Of a DNA stretch of 64,000 bases, positions 1 through 8,959 are shown piece by piece (position 1 is the stretch's first letter; each line of letters opens with the position of its first letter). The stretch covers positions 310,001-374,000 of the forward strand of contig NZ_SMCS01000005.1 in NCBI RefSeq assembly GCF_004342265.1. The letters are read 5' to 3'. The notes under the pieces were generated by a model that did not search any database, was not told the origin of the DNA, and worked only from the letters and a program-made list of their open reading frames with translations. This stretch comes from Luteibacter rhizovicinus. GTDB lineage: Bacteria > Pseudomonadota > Gammaproteobacteria > Xanthomonadales > Rhodanobacteraceae. Both the position numbers and the translations under genes were made by a program.

Positions 1-44
1 GCGACTGCGCCAACGGCACAGAAAAGGACGGATAGGTTTTTCAT
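1..44 (-). CDS. 5' end of a probable secreted protein (partial)
   Basis: An ATG on the minus strand at 44-42 opens a frame that runs off the left edge of the window. The fourteen complete codons read MKNLSVLFCAVGAV, a short positively charged start followed by a hydrophobic run, as expected for the beginning of a Sec signal peptide. Nothing about the mature protein is visible, and no strong ribosome binding site precedes the start. The gene would be divergent from the TonB-dependent receptor at 458. Confidence 0.35.
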   Translation of the reverse strand, partial: MKNLSVLFCAVGAV

Positions 45-457
45 GGCATCCCGGGAACATTGTGAGAATCAGCTCTACCGACGACACCAGTAAATGTACC
101 CGACTGGAATGCATCGGCACCCTTTGCAAGCTATCTGGCACCCGCGTTTCGATTCTAACCTAAAACGCTTGACTCCATCAAAACTTTTTGATCTGATCGA
201 AATCGGGCAGGGCCATGAATCGCAAACGCGCGATTAAGCAGGCGGCCAGGCAATATCCGGTGCCAGGGGAATGAAGGCGCAGCCGGTCAGGGACATCTGG
301 CAGTAACCGGACGTGGGCCGTTCCAGTGGATTCATCCACTCGGCGGCCGGGGTAGCAACGCACACGATGTACCGCGAACGCGCCTGTACGACAGGCGTGC
401 GCGGGAGGTATGCAGGTCTTACAGGCCGCTTCTTTCAGCCGCTATCCGGGGAGTCAC
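45..457. other. Intergenic region upstream of the first TonB-dependent receptor
   Basis: This stretch of 413 bases holds no convincing gene. It contains a sigma70-like promoter at 169-197 with an inverted repeat in its spacer (listed separately). The following roughly 250 bases would be a long untranslated leader before the receptor start at 458. Confidence 0.5.
169..197 (+). promoter_or_regulatory. Sigma70-like promoter with inverted repeat in spacer
   Basis: TTGACT at 169-174 matches the -35 consensus in five of six positions, and TCTGAT at 192-197 matches the -10 in four of six, with a 17-base spacer. Between and partly overlapping them, 177-192 is an inverted repeat with perfect 7-base arms (ATCAAAA / TTTTGAT, loop CT). 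An operator in this position would block polymerase binding. The assignment is by eye only, and it lies about 260 bases from the receptor start. Confidence 0.35.
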
Positions 458-2782
458 ATGAAACAAGATCTCAGGCACACCCTTCTTTACGTAGCCCTGC
501 TGAGCGCTGCGCTGACTGTCGATGTGGTCCAGGCGCAGGACGCTGCCGGAACCGGTGCCGACCAGACCAAGGCCGACAAGAAGAAAACGCTTGCGTCCGA
601 TACGCCGCAGACGCTCGAGGGCATCACGGTCACGGCCGCCAAGCGCGAGCAGGACATCCAGAAAGTACCGATCAGCATGACGGCGCTGACGGGCGAACAG
701 CTCGAACGCCAGGGCGTCACCAGCCTTGCCGATCTCGCGCGCATCGCTCCTTCGCTGACGGTCGCCTCGTCCGGTCCCGGCGAAAATAACCTCATTATTC
801 GCGGCATTTCTTCCAGCGCCGGCTCCGCCGCCACGGTGGGCTATTACCTCGACGACGTGCCCATCGCGGCGTCGAGCAACGCCGCCCTGTTGTCGACACG
901 TGGCGTGATCGATCCGTCGGTGTTCGATATCGAACGCGTCGAAGTCCTGCGTGGGCCGCAGGGAACCATCTATGGCTCCAGCTCCATGGGCGGCACGGTC
1001 AAGTACGTGACCAACCAGCCGGATCTGGACAACGTCGAAGCCCGCATCAAGACCGACGTGTCCGGCACGCATCATGGCGGCGCGAATGCCAACGTCAACG
1101 GCGTGCTGAATATTCCGCTGATGAAGGACAAGGTGGCCCTGCGCGTGTCCGCGTACTACCGCGACGACGACGGTTACATCGATCGCTATCCCATCAGTCC
1201 GTCCAATTACCTTGCGGCGGACCCATCCGGCAAGAAACAGGACAACGTCAACACCTATAAGACGTATGGCGCACGCATCGCCATGCTTATCAAGCCGGAC
1301 GATACGCTGACCATCACGCCCAGCGTGATCTACCAGTACTCCAAGCTGGGCTCGCCGTTTACCTACGACAAGATCCCGGCCTCGCTGAACAATCCCTACC
1401 AGGTTCGCGATGTCAACGAGGCCAATGTCCAGAAGTCGACGATCTCGAACATTGCCATCCACAAGCAGTTCGATACCTTCGAGCTGATGTCCTCCACGTC
1501 TTACTTCACCCGCGATATCAGCTTGCGCGACGACAGTTCCAAGGTCATCAACTATTTCTTTGGACTGCCCAGCGTTTATCCGGTCACGATGTACGGTAGC
1601 TACAAGAACAAGGAATTCACGGAAGAGGTGAGGGCGACCAGCAAGTTCGACGGTCCCGTGCAGGCGATCCTTGGCGCGTTCTATCACGATGTCAGGGCGC
1701 CATTGACGTCCTCCATCCCTTATCCCGCGGGATTCAACCAGACCTTCGGCACCCCGTTCCCGGCGTACTCCACGATTTATGCCGGCGCGCGCAACGCCAC
1801 GCTCGACGAATACGCGGTGTTCGGCGAACTGTCCTGGAACATTACCGACAAGCTGAAGGCGAGCGCGGGTATCCGTGCGTTCGAGGTGAAGCAGGGCTTT
1901 TCGCAAAGCGGCGATGGTCTCCTGAACGGCGGTCCGAGCAGCGTGCATAGCAGCTCGAAGGATTACGGCAGCACGCCGAAGTTCACCCTGCAGTACCAGA
2001 TCGATGCGGACAACATGGTCTATGCGACGGCGTCCGAGGGCTATCGTCCCGGCGGCCCGAACAATCCCGCACCGGCCGCGCTGTGCGGTACGGAAGTGGC
2101 GGGTCTGGGCCTGAGCCAGTCCCAGCTCAACAAGTACAATCCGGACACTCTCTGGAACTACGAACTGGGTTTCAAGAGTGCATGGATGGACCGTCGCCTG
2201 CTCGTCGACGCATCGGTCTATCACATCGACTGGAACCACGTGCAGCAGCAGATCGTGCTGGGTTGCGGCTATAACATCACCGCGAACTTCGGCAACGCGG
2301 TAAGCCAGGGCGGCGAACTCGAACTGAAATTCCTCCCCGTGGATGCGGTGACGCTGAGCGCGGGTTTCGGTTACAACGATGCACATCTGAAGAACGACGT
2401 TCCCGGCACCTCGGCGAAAGACGGCGACCGTCTGGTCAATGTCCCGCGCTTTACCGGGTCCGTTGGCGCCGAGTACCGCCGTCGCGTCAATGCCGATTAC
2501 GACGGCTTCGCACGCGCCGACATGAGCTATGTCGGCGACTCGAATTTCCTTTACGACCGGAATAGCCCTTTCTACCGTCGCAAGGGCTTCGCCACCACCA
2601 ACATCCGCATCGGTGTGGAAGGTCGCAACGGCTTCGACATATCGCTGTACGCGACCAACCTGTTCGACAAGCATGGCGAAACCGATCTGCCGGTAGCCAT
2701 CTCGGCCGACTTGCCGACGACCCGCCGCGTGGCGATCAATCAGCCGCGCACGATCGGTGTAACGGTTCAATACCAGTACTGA
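458..2782 (+). CDS. TonB-dependent outer-membrane receptor
   Basis: This 774-residue protein would import a substrate across the outer membrane using TonB energy. The start at 458 is chosen because ATG is followed by a clear signal peptide (MKQDLRHTLLYVALLSAALT..., probable cleavage after VQA at about residue 26) and a GGGGAG-type ribosome binding site lies just upstream; an in-frame ATG at 410 would place 16 odd residues before the signal. A TonB-box-like ITVTA sits near residue 57. The plug follows, with LIIRGISS and EVLRGPQGTIYGSSSMGG, then a beta-barrel ending in an aromatic residue. The next gene is an M24 peptidase, so a peptide-containing ligand is possible, but the substrate is unknown. 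Confidence 0.93.
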   Translation: MKQDLRHTLLYVALLSAALTVDVVQAQDAAGTGADQTKADKKKTLASDTPQTLEGITVTAAKREQDIQKVPISMTALTGEQLERQGVTSLADLARIAPSLTVASSGPGENNLIIRGISSSAGSAATVGYYLDDVPIAASSNAALLSTRGVIDPSVFDIERVEVLRGPQGTIYGSSSMGGTVKYVTNQPDLDNVEARIKTDVSGTHHGGANANVNGVLNIPLMKDKVALRVSAYYRDDDGYIDRYPISPSNYLAADPSGKKQDNVNTYKTYGARIAMLIKPDDTLTITPSVIYQYSKLGSPFTYDKIPASLNNPYQVRDVNEANVQKSTISNIAIHKQFDTFELMSSTSYFTRDISLRDDSSKVINYFFGLPSVYPVTMYGSYKNKEFTEEVRATSKFDGPVQAILGAFYHDVRAPLTSSIPYPAGFNQTFGTPFPAYSTIYAGARNATLDEYAVFGELSWNITDKLKASAGIRAFEVKQGFSQSGDGLLNGGPSSVHSSSKDYGSTPKFTLQYQIDADNMVYATASEGYRPGGPNNPAPAALCGTEVAGLGLSQSQLNKYNPDTLWNYELGFKSAWMDRRLLVDASVYHIDWNHVQQQIVLGCGYNITANFGNAVSQGGELELKFLPVDAVTLSAGFGYNDAHLKNDVPGTSAKDGDRLVNVPRFTGSVGAEYRRRVNADYDGFARADMSYVGDSNFLYDRNSPFYRRKGFATTNIRIGVEGRNGFDISLYATNLFDKHGETDLPVAISADLPTTRRVAINQPRTIGVTVQYQY

Positions 2783-2885
2783 GCTTCACGGAGCCACGCG
2801 GCGACCATGCCGCGTGGCGATCCGGAATCTTTTATTCCGAACCACGTACCGGGATCGCCTCAGGCGAACCCGCGACAGACTCTGG

Positions 2886-4094
2886 ATGACGCCCATGACG
2901 CGCTCGATCGACAACGCTTTCCTTCGGGAGGCACTCCTCGATATTCCCCGATGGGCCCACCCCGCGCCCGCCATCACCGTCGACGAACGGAAGCAACGAC
3001 TGGCACGCGCCCGTCAGCTCATGGTTCAGGCCGGCGTCGACAGCCTGTTGATCGGTGCCGGCCAGAGCCTGCGCTATTTCACGGGAATATCGTGGGGCAT
3101 GATCGAACGCCTGCTGGGCATGGTGCTGACGCTGGAAGGCGATCCCGTACTCATCTGCCCGGCCTTCGAAGCGGGATCGCTGGATGCCGCCGTGGAAATC
3201 GATGTCGACGTGCGTCTCTGGCAGGAACATGAAAGTCCGTATGATCTGGTCGCCGGTGTGTTGCGCGAGAACGGCAGCCGGAAACTCGCCATCGATCCGG
3301 CGCTGCCATTCACCATGGTCGACGCGCTGAAACACGCAACGCGATCGGTCAGCTTCGTCAACGCCGCGTCGATCGTCGACGGTTGTCGCATGCTCAAGTC
3401 CAGCGCCGAACTTGCCTTGATGCGTCAGGCCAAGCAGATGACCCTGGAAGTACAGCGGCGCGCGCAAGGTATCCTGCACAAAGGCATCGCCGCCAGCACG
3501 GTACGGCGTTATATCGACGAAGCCCACCGCGCGATCGGCAGCGAAGGCAGCACGTTCTGCATTGTCCTGTTCGGCCCGTCGACCGCATACCCGCACGGCT
3601 TGCCGTCGGACGACGTGCTGGCGCAGGGCGATATGGTTCTGATCGACACGGGGTGCGCCGTGCAGGGCTACAACTCCGACATCACGCGAAGCTATGTGTT
3701 CGGCGAACCGACCCGGTTGCAAAGGGACATGTGGAATCTCGAGAAAGAAGCGCAGCAGGCCGCGTTCGATGCGGCACGTCCCGGCGAACCCTGCGAACGT
3801 GCCGACCAGGCCGCGCGCGCCGTGGTGGAGCGTGCCGGACTGGGCCCCGACTACCAGTTACCCGGCGTACCCCACCGTACCGGCCATGGCATCGGACTGT
3901 CGGTGCACGAGGCGCCTTATCTCGTCCGCGGCGACCGCACGGAAATGCAGCCGGGCATGTGTTTCTCCAACGAGCCGATGATTGTCGTACCTGGCGAGTT
4001 CGGGGTGCGGCTGGAGGATCATTTCTTCGTGACGGCTACCGGCGCCGAGTGGTTTACGGAACGTTCTGCATCGATAGATAAGCCGTTTTCCTGA
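2886..4094 (+). CDS. M24 family metallopeptidase (Xaa-Pro peptidase-like)
   Basis: A predicted cytoplasmic dinuclear-metal peptidase of the prolidase/aminopeptidase P type, about 402 residues. The C-terminal pita-bread domain keeps all five expected metal ligands: the two Asp in IDTGCAVQGYNSDITR, the His in TGHGIGLSVHE, the Glu in SNEPMIV and the Glu in VRLEDHF. The N-terminal half resembles the creatinase N-terminal domain. The start is uncertain: ATG at 2886 or 2895 fits family length, while 2814 is also open. It lies about 100 bases after the TonB-dependent receptor on the same strand, suggesting that imported peptides ending in or containing proline are its substrates (inference). No signal peptide is apparent. 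Confidence 0.88.
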   Translation: MTPMTRSIDNAFLREALLDIPRWAHPAPAITVDERKQRLARARQLMVQAGVDSLLIGAGQSLRYFTGISWGMIERLLGMVLTLEGDPVLICPAFEAGSLDAAVEIDVDVRLWQEHESPYDLVAGVLRENGSRKLAIDPALPFTMVDALKHATRSVSFVNAASIVDGCRMLKSSAELALMRQAKQMTLEVQRRAQGILHKGIAASTVRRYIDEAHRAIGSEGSTFCIVLFGPSTAYPHGLPSDDVLAQGDMVLIDTGCAVQGYNSDITRSYVFGEPTRLQRDMWNLEKEAQQAAFDAARPGEPCERADQAARAVVERAGLGPDYQLPGVPHRTGHGIGLSVHEAPYLVRGDRTEMQPGMCFSNEPMIVVPGEFGVRLEDHFFVTATGAEWFTERSASIDKPFS

Positions 4095-4144
4095 CGATAG
4101 ACGGCTCGGCTTTGCCATCGCGGTAGCGCTCGGACGCTTCGGGG

Positions 4145-4385
4145 AGAGCCGTCGGCCACCACCCTCGACGCTCCGGCTTCACCGTCGCTCGGGGAGGGAG
4201 AGCCGCTGCGCGGCTTTTGTCTGATGGCTGCGCCCCGTCGCGCCCGCGCTGCGGGCGGGGGTTTTTGATTCGGCATCCCTGCCTCAGCAAAAACGGCGGA
4301 CCGTCCAGGTCCGCCCCCTGCGGGCCTTGTCCGCCCGCCGCGCTCGGTTGCGCAAGTCGCGTCGAGGGTGGAGGCCGACGGCTCT
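4145..4385. repeat. Imperfect inverted repeat, 25-base arms
   Basis: The left arm 4145-4169 and the right arm 4361-4385 are reverse complements at 24 of 25 positions, with one mismatch near the middle. The terminator-like hairpin lies between them. The arms are too far apart for a simple hairpin, so a mobile repeat or a remnant of one is the more natural reading. Confidence 0.7.
4241..4266 (+). terminator. Rho-independent terminator-like hairpin
   Basis: CGCCCGC and GCGGGCG form a perfect 7-base stem around the loop GCT at 4241-4257, followed by GGGG and a run of five T residues at 4262-4266. It is on the plus strand about 150 bases after the M24 peptidase gene, so it could end that operon. 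Confidence 0.55.
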
Positions 4386-4518
4386 TCCGGATGCGGCGGT
4401 CACGTGGAGGAAAGCATGGCGTCGACGCATGGCGATAGACGACCGCATGCCGGTCCCGTCCCATCACGTGCTCGGCTCACGCTCTCCCCACAACCAACCG
4501 CAGTCGACGGTGCCGTGG

Positions 4519-4635
4519 CCGGGTTGGCCCTTGGGGCCGCCTTAGCCGAGGGCCGCGACGCCTAGTGACGGAGCGAAGCGAAGCTACGGCCCGCTCCCGC
4601 AGGGACGGCGCCGAAGGCCCCAAGGGCCAACCCGG
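4519..4635. repeat. Perfect 20-base inverted repeat
   Basis: The segment 4519-4538 is the exact reverse complement of 4616-4635, with 77 bases between. Both arms are GC-rich and built around GGGTTGGCCC. The layout resembles a REP doublet, though the arms differ from the other repeat types in this window. Confidence 0.7.
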
Positions 4636-4880
4636 TCGCGGCTTCCCCGAGGCACGAGCGTGAGCCGACGAAGCCGCTGCCGACACGAGCCGCGCATCGG
4701 CTGTCTTCACCCAAAGAGCGACCAGAAGCGCGAGATCGTCCCCATAGTGCGAGAGGAACCACAAAAAAACCGGGCGTCTGTTACACACCTGTCACAACAG
4801 CTACCTACGCTGACGATACCGCATGACAGGGGATGCGGCTCTGTGCAATTCGGCCGAACCACATTCCGAGGAGCTTCGTC

Positions 4881-6593
4881 ATGCGTAAGTTACTGGCCGC
4901 AGGCATTGCCTGCGTGCTTACCCTATCCGCTGCCTCGATCGTCGCAGCGCAGCAGCAGGTGGATGTCTCCGCCGACGCGCGCGGCAACGATCAGGATTCC
5001 GGCTGGGGTCATGGCGGTCGCGGCAACAATCCGCGTGCCGCTACCCCGATCAAGCATCTGGTGGTGATCTTTCAGGAGAACGTCTCCTTCGATCACTACT
5101 TCGGTACCTATCCCTTCGCCGCGAACGGGAAGGGCGAGCCGGCCTTCTATGCGAAGCCGTTCACGCCGCAGGTCAACGGATTGATCCAGAACCTGCTCAA
5201 CCACAATCCGAACGCCGCCAATCCGGGCAACGGCACCGCCGCGATCAATCCCTTCCGCCTTGCCCGCACGCAGGCCGCCACGGCCGATCAGGACCATGGC
5301 TATACGTCCGAGCAGCGCGCTTTCAACGGCGGCAAGATGGATCTCTTTCCGCAGTACACCGGCCGCGGCGAAGTACTGCCCGGCGGCGACCCGTCCCAGG
5401 AAGGCAAGGGTCAGGTCATGGGCTATTACGACGGCAACACCGTCACGGCTTTCTGGAACTATGCGCAGAATTACGCGCTTAACGACAATAGTTATGGCAC
5501 GGTGTTCGGTCCTTCGACGCCCGGTGCGCTCAGCTTGATCGCCGGTCAGACGGCCGGTGTCGTCGATACCCTCAACGGCACCGGTGCCGAGACGGACGAC
5601 GGCAACGGCGGCCTGACGATGATCGGCGATCCCGATCCGATCGGCGATGTCTGCGCTTCGCCGACTGCAAACCAGGTGACTATGGGCGGCCGCAATATCG
5701 GCGACCTGCTCAACGAGAAAAATATCACCTGGGGCTTCTTTCAGGGCGGTTTCGACCTGACCCGGAGCAATTCCGACGGCAGCACGGGTTGCACGCGCCG
5801 CACGCTGTCGAAGGTCACCAACGTGACCTCGAACGACTATAGCCCGCATCATCAGCCGTTCCAGTATTACCCGACGACGGCAAACCCGACGCATGCCCGG
5901 CCCAGCTCTGTCGCCACGATCGGCAAGAGCGGCGACGCCGCCAATCACCAGTACGACATCGAAGATTTTTACGACACCCTCGAAGCGGGCAATCTTCCGA
6001 CCGTCAGCTTCCTCAAGGCGCCGGCGTATCAGGATGGGCACGCAGGCTATTCCGATCCGCTGGACGAACAGACCTTCGTCGTCCACGTCATCAACGCCTT
6101 GCAACAGAGCGGCAAGTGGCGCGATACCGCCGTGGTTATTGCTTATGACGACTCCGACGGCTGGTACGACCACCAGGCATCGCCGCGCACGAACGCCTCG
6201 AGCGGCACGACCGACGCCCTCGACGGAGCCGGGTTATGCAAGGGCCGCGCGACGCTTCCTGGTCTGGACGGCACGACGCCGGCGCAGGGCCGTTGCGGCT
6301 TCGGTCCGCGCCTGCCGCTGCTGGTGATTTCGCCTTGGGCGCGCGAGAACGCGGTCGATCACACGCTGACCGACCAGAGCTCGATCACGCGCTTCATCGA
6401 GGACAACTGGCTCAACGGCCAGCGCATCGGCGGCGGTTCCACCGACGCGCAGGCGGGCCGTCTCGACAGCATGTTCGACTTTTCGATACCGCGTCTGTTC
6501 GGTCGCAAGTTGATCCTCGACGAATCCACCGGTCAGCCGAAGAACCACGCGGGCTGGCCGTACTGGCCGTTCGAGAACGGCGGGCATGGTTGA
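4881..6593 (+). CDS. Secreted phosphoesterase (phospholipase C / acid phosphatase superfamily)
   Basis: A secreted 570-residue protein of the PF04185 phosphoesterase family, whose members hydrolyse phosphate mono- or diesters such as phospholipids. The start at 4881 is preceded by a GAGG ribosome binding site and begins a clear signal peptide (MRKLLAAGIACVLTLSAASI, cleavage probably near VAA-QQQ). Family motifs are visible: HLVVIFQENVSFDHYFGTYP at about residues 56-75, where other members have ENRSFDHYFG, and YDDSDGWYDHQ in the C-terminal half, matching the family's DD-x-GG-x-YDH. The stop lies inside the start of the downstream multicopper oxidase gene (8-base overlap), so the two are translationally linked. 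Whether it is a lipase or a phosphatase cannot be decided from sequence alone. Confidence 0.88.
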   Translation: MRKLLAAGIACVLTLSAASIVAAQQQVDVSADARGNDQDSGWGHGGRGNNPRAATPIKHLVVIFQENVSFDHYFGTYPFAANGKGEPAFYAKPFTPQVNGLIQNLLNHNPNAANPGNGTAAINPFRLARTQAATADQDHGYTSEQRAFNGGKMDLFPQYTGRGEVLPGGDPSQEGKGQVMGYYDGNTVTAFWNYAQNYALNDNSYGTVFGPSTPGALSLIAGQTAGVVDTLNGTGAETDDGNGGLTMIGDPDPIGDVCASPTANQVTMGGRNIGDLLNEKNITWGFFQGGFDLTRSNSDGSTGCTRRTLSKVTNVTSNDYSPHHQPFQYYPTTANPTHARPSSVATIGKSGDAANHQYDIEDFYDTLEAGNLPTVSFLKAPAYQDGHAGYSDPLDEQTFVVHVINALQQSGKWRDTAVVIAYDDSDGWYDHQASPRTNASSGTTDALDGAGLCKGRATLPGLDGTTPAQGRCGFGPRLPLLVISPWARENAVDHTLTDQSSITRFIEDNWLNGQRIGGGSTDAQAGRLDSMFDFSIPRLFGRKLILDESTGQPKNHAGWPYWPFENGGHG

Positions 6594-8220
6594 TGCCATC
6601 GATCGCCGCCGCTTCCTGAAAGCGGCGGCGTGGACGACCGCGGCGGGCTGGCTCCCGTCGCGGCTGTTCGCTCACGACATGCACGGCATGCACGCGGCCC
6701 CGCCGGGACAGGTGGGCAACGACCTGTGCATGCATCCGATGGGCGACACCACCCGCATGCCGGGGCTGGTCGATCCGGGCAAACTCGCGCCCTTCGTCGA
6801 TGCGTTGCCGATACCGCCGACGCTACGTCCGGACACCGGCAAGCCGCTGCACGTGCGTATGGCGGAGTCGTCGCAGAAGCTGCATCGCGACCTGCCGACG
6901 ACGACGTTGTGGACCTATGGTGGCCACTATCCCGGTCCGACGATCGAGGCGCGCACGGGTCAGGCGTTCGACGTGGTCTGGGAGAACGCGCTGCCGGCGA
7001 AGCATTTCCTGCCGGTCGATCACGCCATCTGCGGTGCCGAAGCCGACAAACCGGAAGTGCGGGCGATCGTGCATCTGCACGGTGCCAAGGTGCCTCGCGC
7101 GGACGACGGTTATCCGGAAGACTGGTATGTCCCCGGCAAGTCGCGCAAACACCACTACCCGAATACGCAGGATGCGGCGACGCTCTGGTATCACGATCAT
7201 GCGATGGGCATTAACCGCCTGAACATGTACGCCGGGCTGATGGGAATGTATCTGTTACGCGACGAGCACGAGCTGTCGCTCGGTCTGCCTTCGGGTGAGC
7301 AGGAGATTCCGCTGGTCCTGGCCGACCGCCTGTTGCATACGGACGGCCGTCTTTACTATCCCGACTCCGGCGACGCGAAGGCATCATGGGTGCCCGAAGT
7401 CTTCGGCAACCTCACGCTGGTCAACGGCGTTATCCTGCCGCGCGCCGACGTGCAGCCGCGTCGCTATCGTCTGCGTGTGCTGAATGCGGCGAACGGACGT
7501 TTCTATCACCTGCGTCTTAAAGATGGACGCCCCTTCCAGGTCATCGGATCGGACCAGGGTCTGCTGGCTGCACCCGTGACGATGAAGGCGATCTTCCTTG
7601 CACCGGGCGAGCGCGCCGATATCGTGATCGACTTCGCTGCGTTGCGCGGCGGCGCGGTGGAGCTGATGAACGACGCGCTGCCGTTGATGCGCTTTCAGGT
7701 AGGGCAGGGCAACGCGACCGACGATAGTCGCGTGCCGGACATCTTGCGCGACCTTCCGCGGGTGACGGAAACAAGCGCGACGAAAACGCGGGAGCTGACA
7801 CTGGACGAATACAGCGACTGCGTCGCCACGCCGATGTTGATGCTGCTGAACGGCAAGCGCTGGCATGAGCCGGTCACGGAAAAACCGGTGCTCGGCAGTA
7901 CCGAAATGTGGAGTCTCGTCAATCTCACCGAGGACACCCACCCGATCCACCTGCACCTCGTGCGTTTCCAGATTCTCGACCGGCGCCCGTACGACGTCGA
8001 CGAGTACATGCAATCGAATACCCTTCGCTATGTCGGTCCCGCGCAGGCACCGCCGGCACACGAGCGTGGCTGGAAGGATGTGGTGCAGGCGTATCCCGGG
8101 ATGGTCACGCGTATCGTTGCGACATTCGATGGATATGCCGGACGTTATGCCTGGCATTGCCATCTGGCGGAACATGAGGCCAACGAGATGATGCGGCCTT
8201 TCGAGGTTGTTGCGGGGTAA
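6586..8220 (+). CDS. Multicopper oxidase, CotA-like, Tat-exported
   Basis: A 544-residue copper oxidase that couples one-electron oxidation of phenols, bilirubin or metal ions to reduction of oxygen. A twin-arginine signal, DRRRFLKAAAWTTAAG, near the N-terminus indicates folded export. All copper motifs are present: HLHG (163-166), WYHDHA (201-206), HPIHLHL (452-458) and HCHLAEHEANEM (524-535), giving the trinuclear centre, the type 1 Cys525 and a probable axial Met535. The HCH-x3-H-x4-M spacing and the HLHG/WYHDHA forms resemble Bacillus CotA and phenoxazinone synthase. It overlaps the upstream phosphoesterase gene by 8 bases. The substrate is not determined by sequence. Confidence 0.92.
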   Translation: MVDAIDRRRFLKAAAWTTAAGWLPSRLFAHDMHGMHAAPPGQVGNDLCMHPMGDTTRMPGLVDPGKLAPFVDALPIPPTLRPDTGKPLHVRMAESSQKLHRDLPTTTLWTYGGHYPGPTIEARTGQAFDVVWENALPAKHFLPVDHAICGAEADKPEVRAIVHLHGAKVPRADDGYPEDWYVPGKSRKHHYPNTQDAATLWYHDHAMGINRLNMYAGLMGMYLLRDEHELSLGLPSGEQEIPLVLADRLLHTDGRLYYPDSGDAKASWVPEVFGNLTLVNGVILPRADVQPRRYRLRVLNAANGRFYHLRLKDGRPFQVIGSDQGLLAAPVTMKAIFLAPGERADIVIDFAALRGGAVELMNDALPLMRFQVGQGNATDDSRVPDILRDLPRVTETSATKTRELTLDEYSDCVATPMLMLLNGKRWHEPVTEKPVLGSTEMWSLVNLTEDTHPIHLHLVRFQILDRRPYDVDEYMQSNTLRYVGPAQAPPAHERGWKDVVQAYPGMVTRIVATFDGYAGRYAWHCHLAEHEANEMMRPFEVVAG

Positions 8221-8246
8221 ATGGGCAGGTACCGGCGTCTATGCTC

Positions 8247-8349
8247 CGTAGGTATCGCGCGCAGGCGCGCTCCCACAGAAAGCGGGAAGCGGGTCGTATG
8301 CTCCTTGATCTTGATCTCTGTGGGAGCGCGCCTGCGCGCGATACCTACG
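8247..8349. repeat. REP doublet (REPIN-like), perfect 33-base arms
   Basis: The arm 8247-8279 is the exact reverse complement of 8317-8349, separated by 37 bases. The arms contain a GTGGGAGCGCGCCTGCGCGC core followed by GAT, which has the same layout as the well-known GTGGGAGC-type REP sequences of pseudomonads and relatives. It lies between the convergent multicopper oxidase and SnoaL-like genes, the usual place for such elements, and could fold into a long stem that protects or terminates transcripts. Confidence 0.85.
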
Positions 8350-8390
8350 AAGCGAAAGGCCGGAACATCCCGACCTTTCTTCCTACTCGA

Positions 8391-8840
8391 TCAAGCGGCG
8401 CGAATAAGCCCAAGCTGCTGCAACGCCTTCACACCGTCATCCAGGCCGATCTCTTCGACGATCCTGCCGTTTTCGAGACGAAGTACCGTCGTGCCCGTGA
8501 AGCGCATCGTCCGGCCCGTGGCGGCAGGGAGCGAACCGATGAGGAAATCGCCGAACGCCGGACCACTGTGCGTACCGCCGCCCACCCAGCGTCCCACGAC
8601 ATAGTCGCCTTCGGCGATAAGGTCGGCGGCACCGGCGAAAGACAGGTCTGGAAACGCTTCGCGAAAGTCGGCCATGAATGCCTTGATGTCGTCGTGACCG
8701 CGACGCGGTTCATGCAGCGAATACTGCAGAAGCATATCCGGCGCGGCGAGATCGTCCACGACGGCGGGGTTGTAGGTATCTCCCCAGAACTCGGTAAACC
8801 AGCGGCCTACGATGGCCTTGTTATCGTCTTCTTTGGACAT
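8391..8840 (-). CDS. SnoaL-like / NTF2-fold protein
   Basis: A 149-residue cytoplasmic protein of the SnoaL-like polyketide-cyclase superfamily (NTF2 fold). Supporting features are the opening helix with NKAIVGRWFTEFW, the central PRRGHDDIKAFMADFREAFP segment and the strands DYVVGRWVGGGTHSGPAFG and RMRFTGTTVLRLENGRI, the typical ester-cyclase pattern. No polyketide genes are adjacent, and most members of this family in such settings have no known substrate, so a catalytic role is not assumed. It is convergent with the multicopper oxidase gene across the REP doublet. Confidence 0.8.
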   Translation of the reverse strand: MSKEDDNKAIVGRWFTEFWGDTYNPAVVDDLAAPDMLLQYSLHEPRRGHDDIKAFMADFREAFPDLSFAGAADLIAEGDYVVGRWVGGGTHSGPAFGDFLIGSLPAATGRTMRFTGTTVLRLENGRIVEEIGLDDGVKALQQLGLIRAA

Positions 8841-8959
8841 GATGCATTTCCTCGAATGGTCGGCAGGGAAGAGAAGCCGTGTGCTTCTCCGTGCACGAAC
8901 AATATCGATGCCGATCGTCTATCACCCTCCGTTTCTTGCGCTTCGATCACCATATGACA

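Larger units (their letters stand above)
4095..4880. other. Intergenic region rich in inverted repeats
   Basis: A stretch of 786 bases without a credible gene. It holds a terminator-like hairpin at 4241-4266, a long-armed inverted repeat (4145-4169 with 4361-4385) and a perfect 20-base inverted repeat (4519-4538 with 4616-4635). Open frames across it have no recognisable protein features and appear to be by-products of high GC. Confidence 0.6.

Noticed and set aside
419-2770. Long open frame on the minus strand (783 codons)
   Set aside because: It is fully antisense to the first TonB-dependent receptor, which has signal, plug and barrel features. The antisense translation has no domain features and is a by-product of high third-position GC.
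8391-8840. SnoaL-like protein as part of the polyketide cluster
   Set aside because: It is about 50 kb from the polyketide genes, and the NTF2 fold is widespread outside polyketide pathways.
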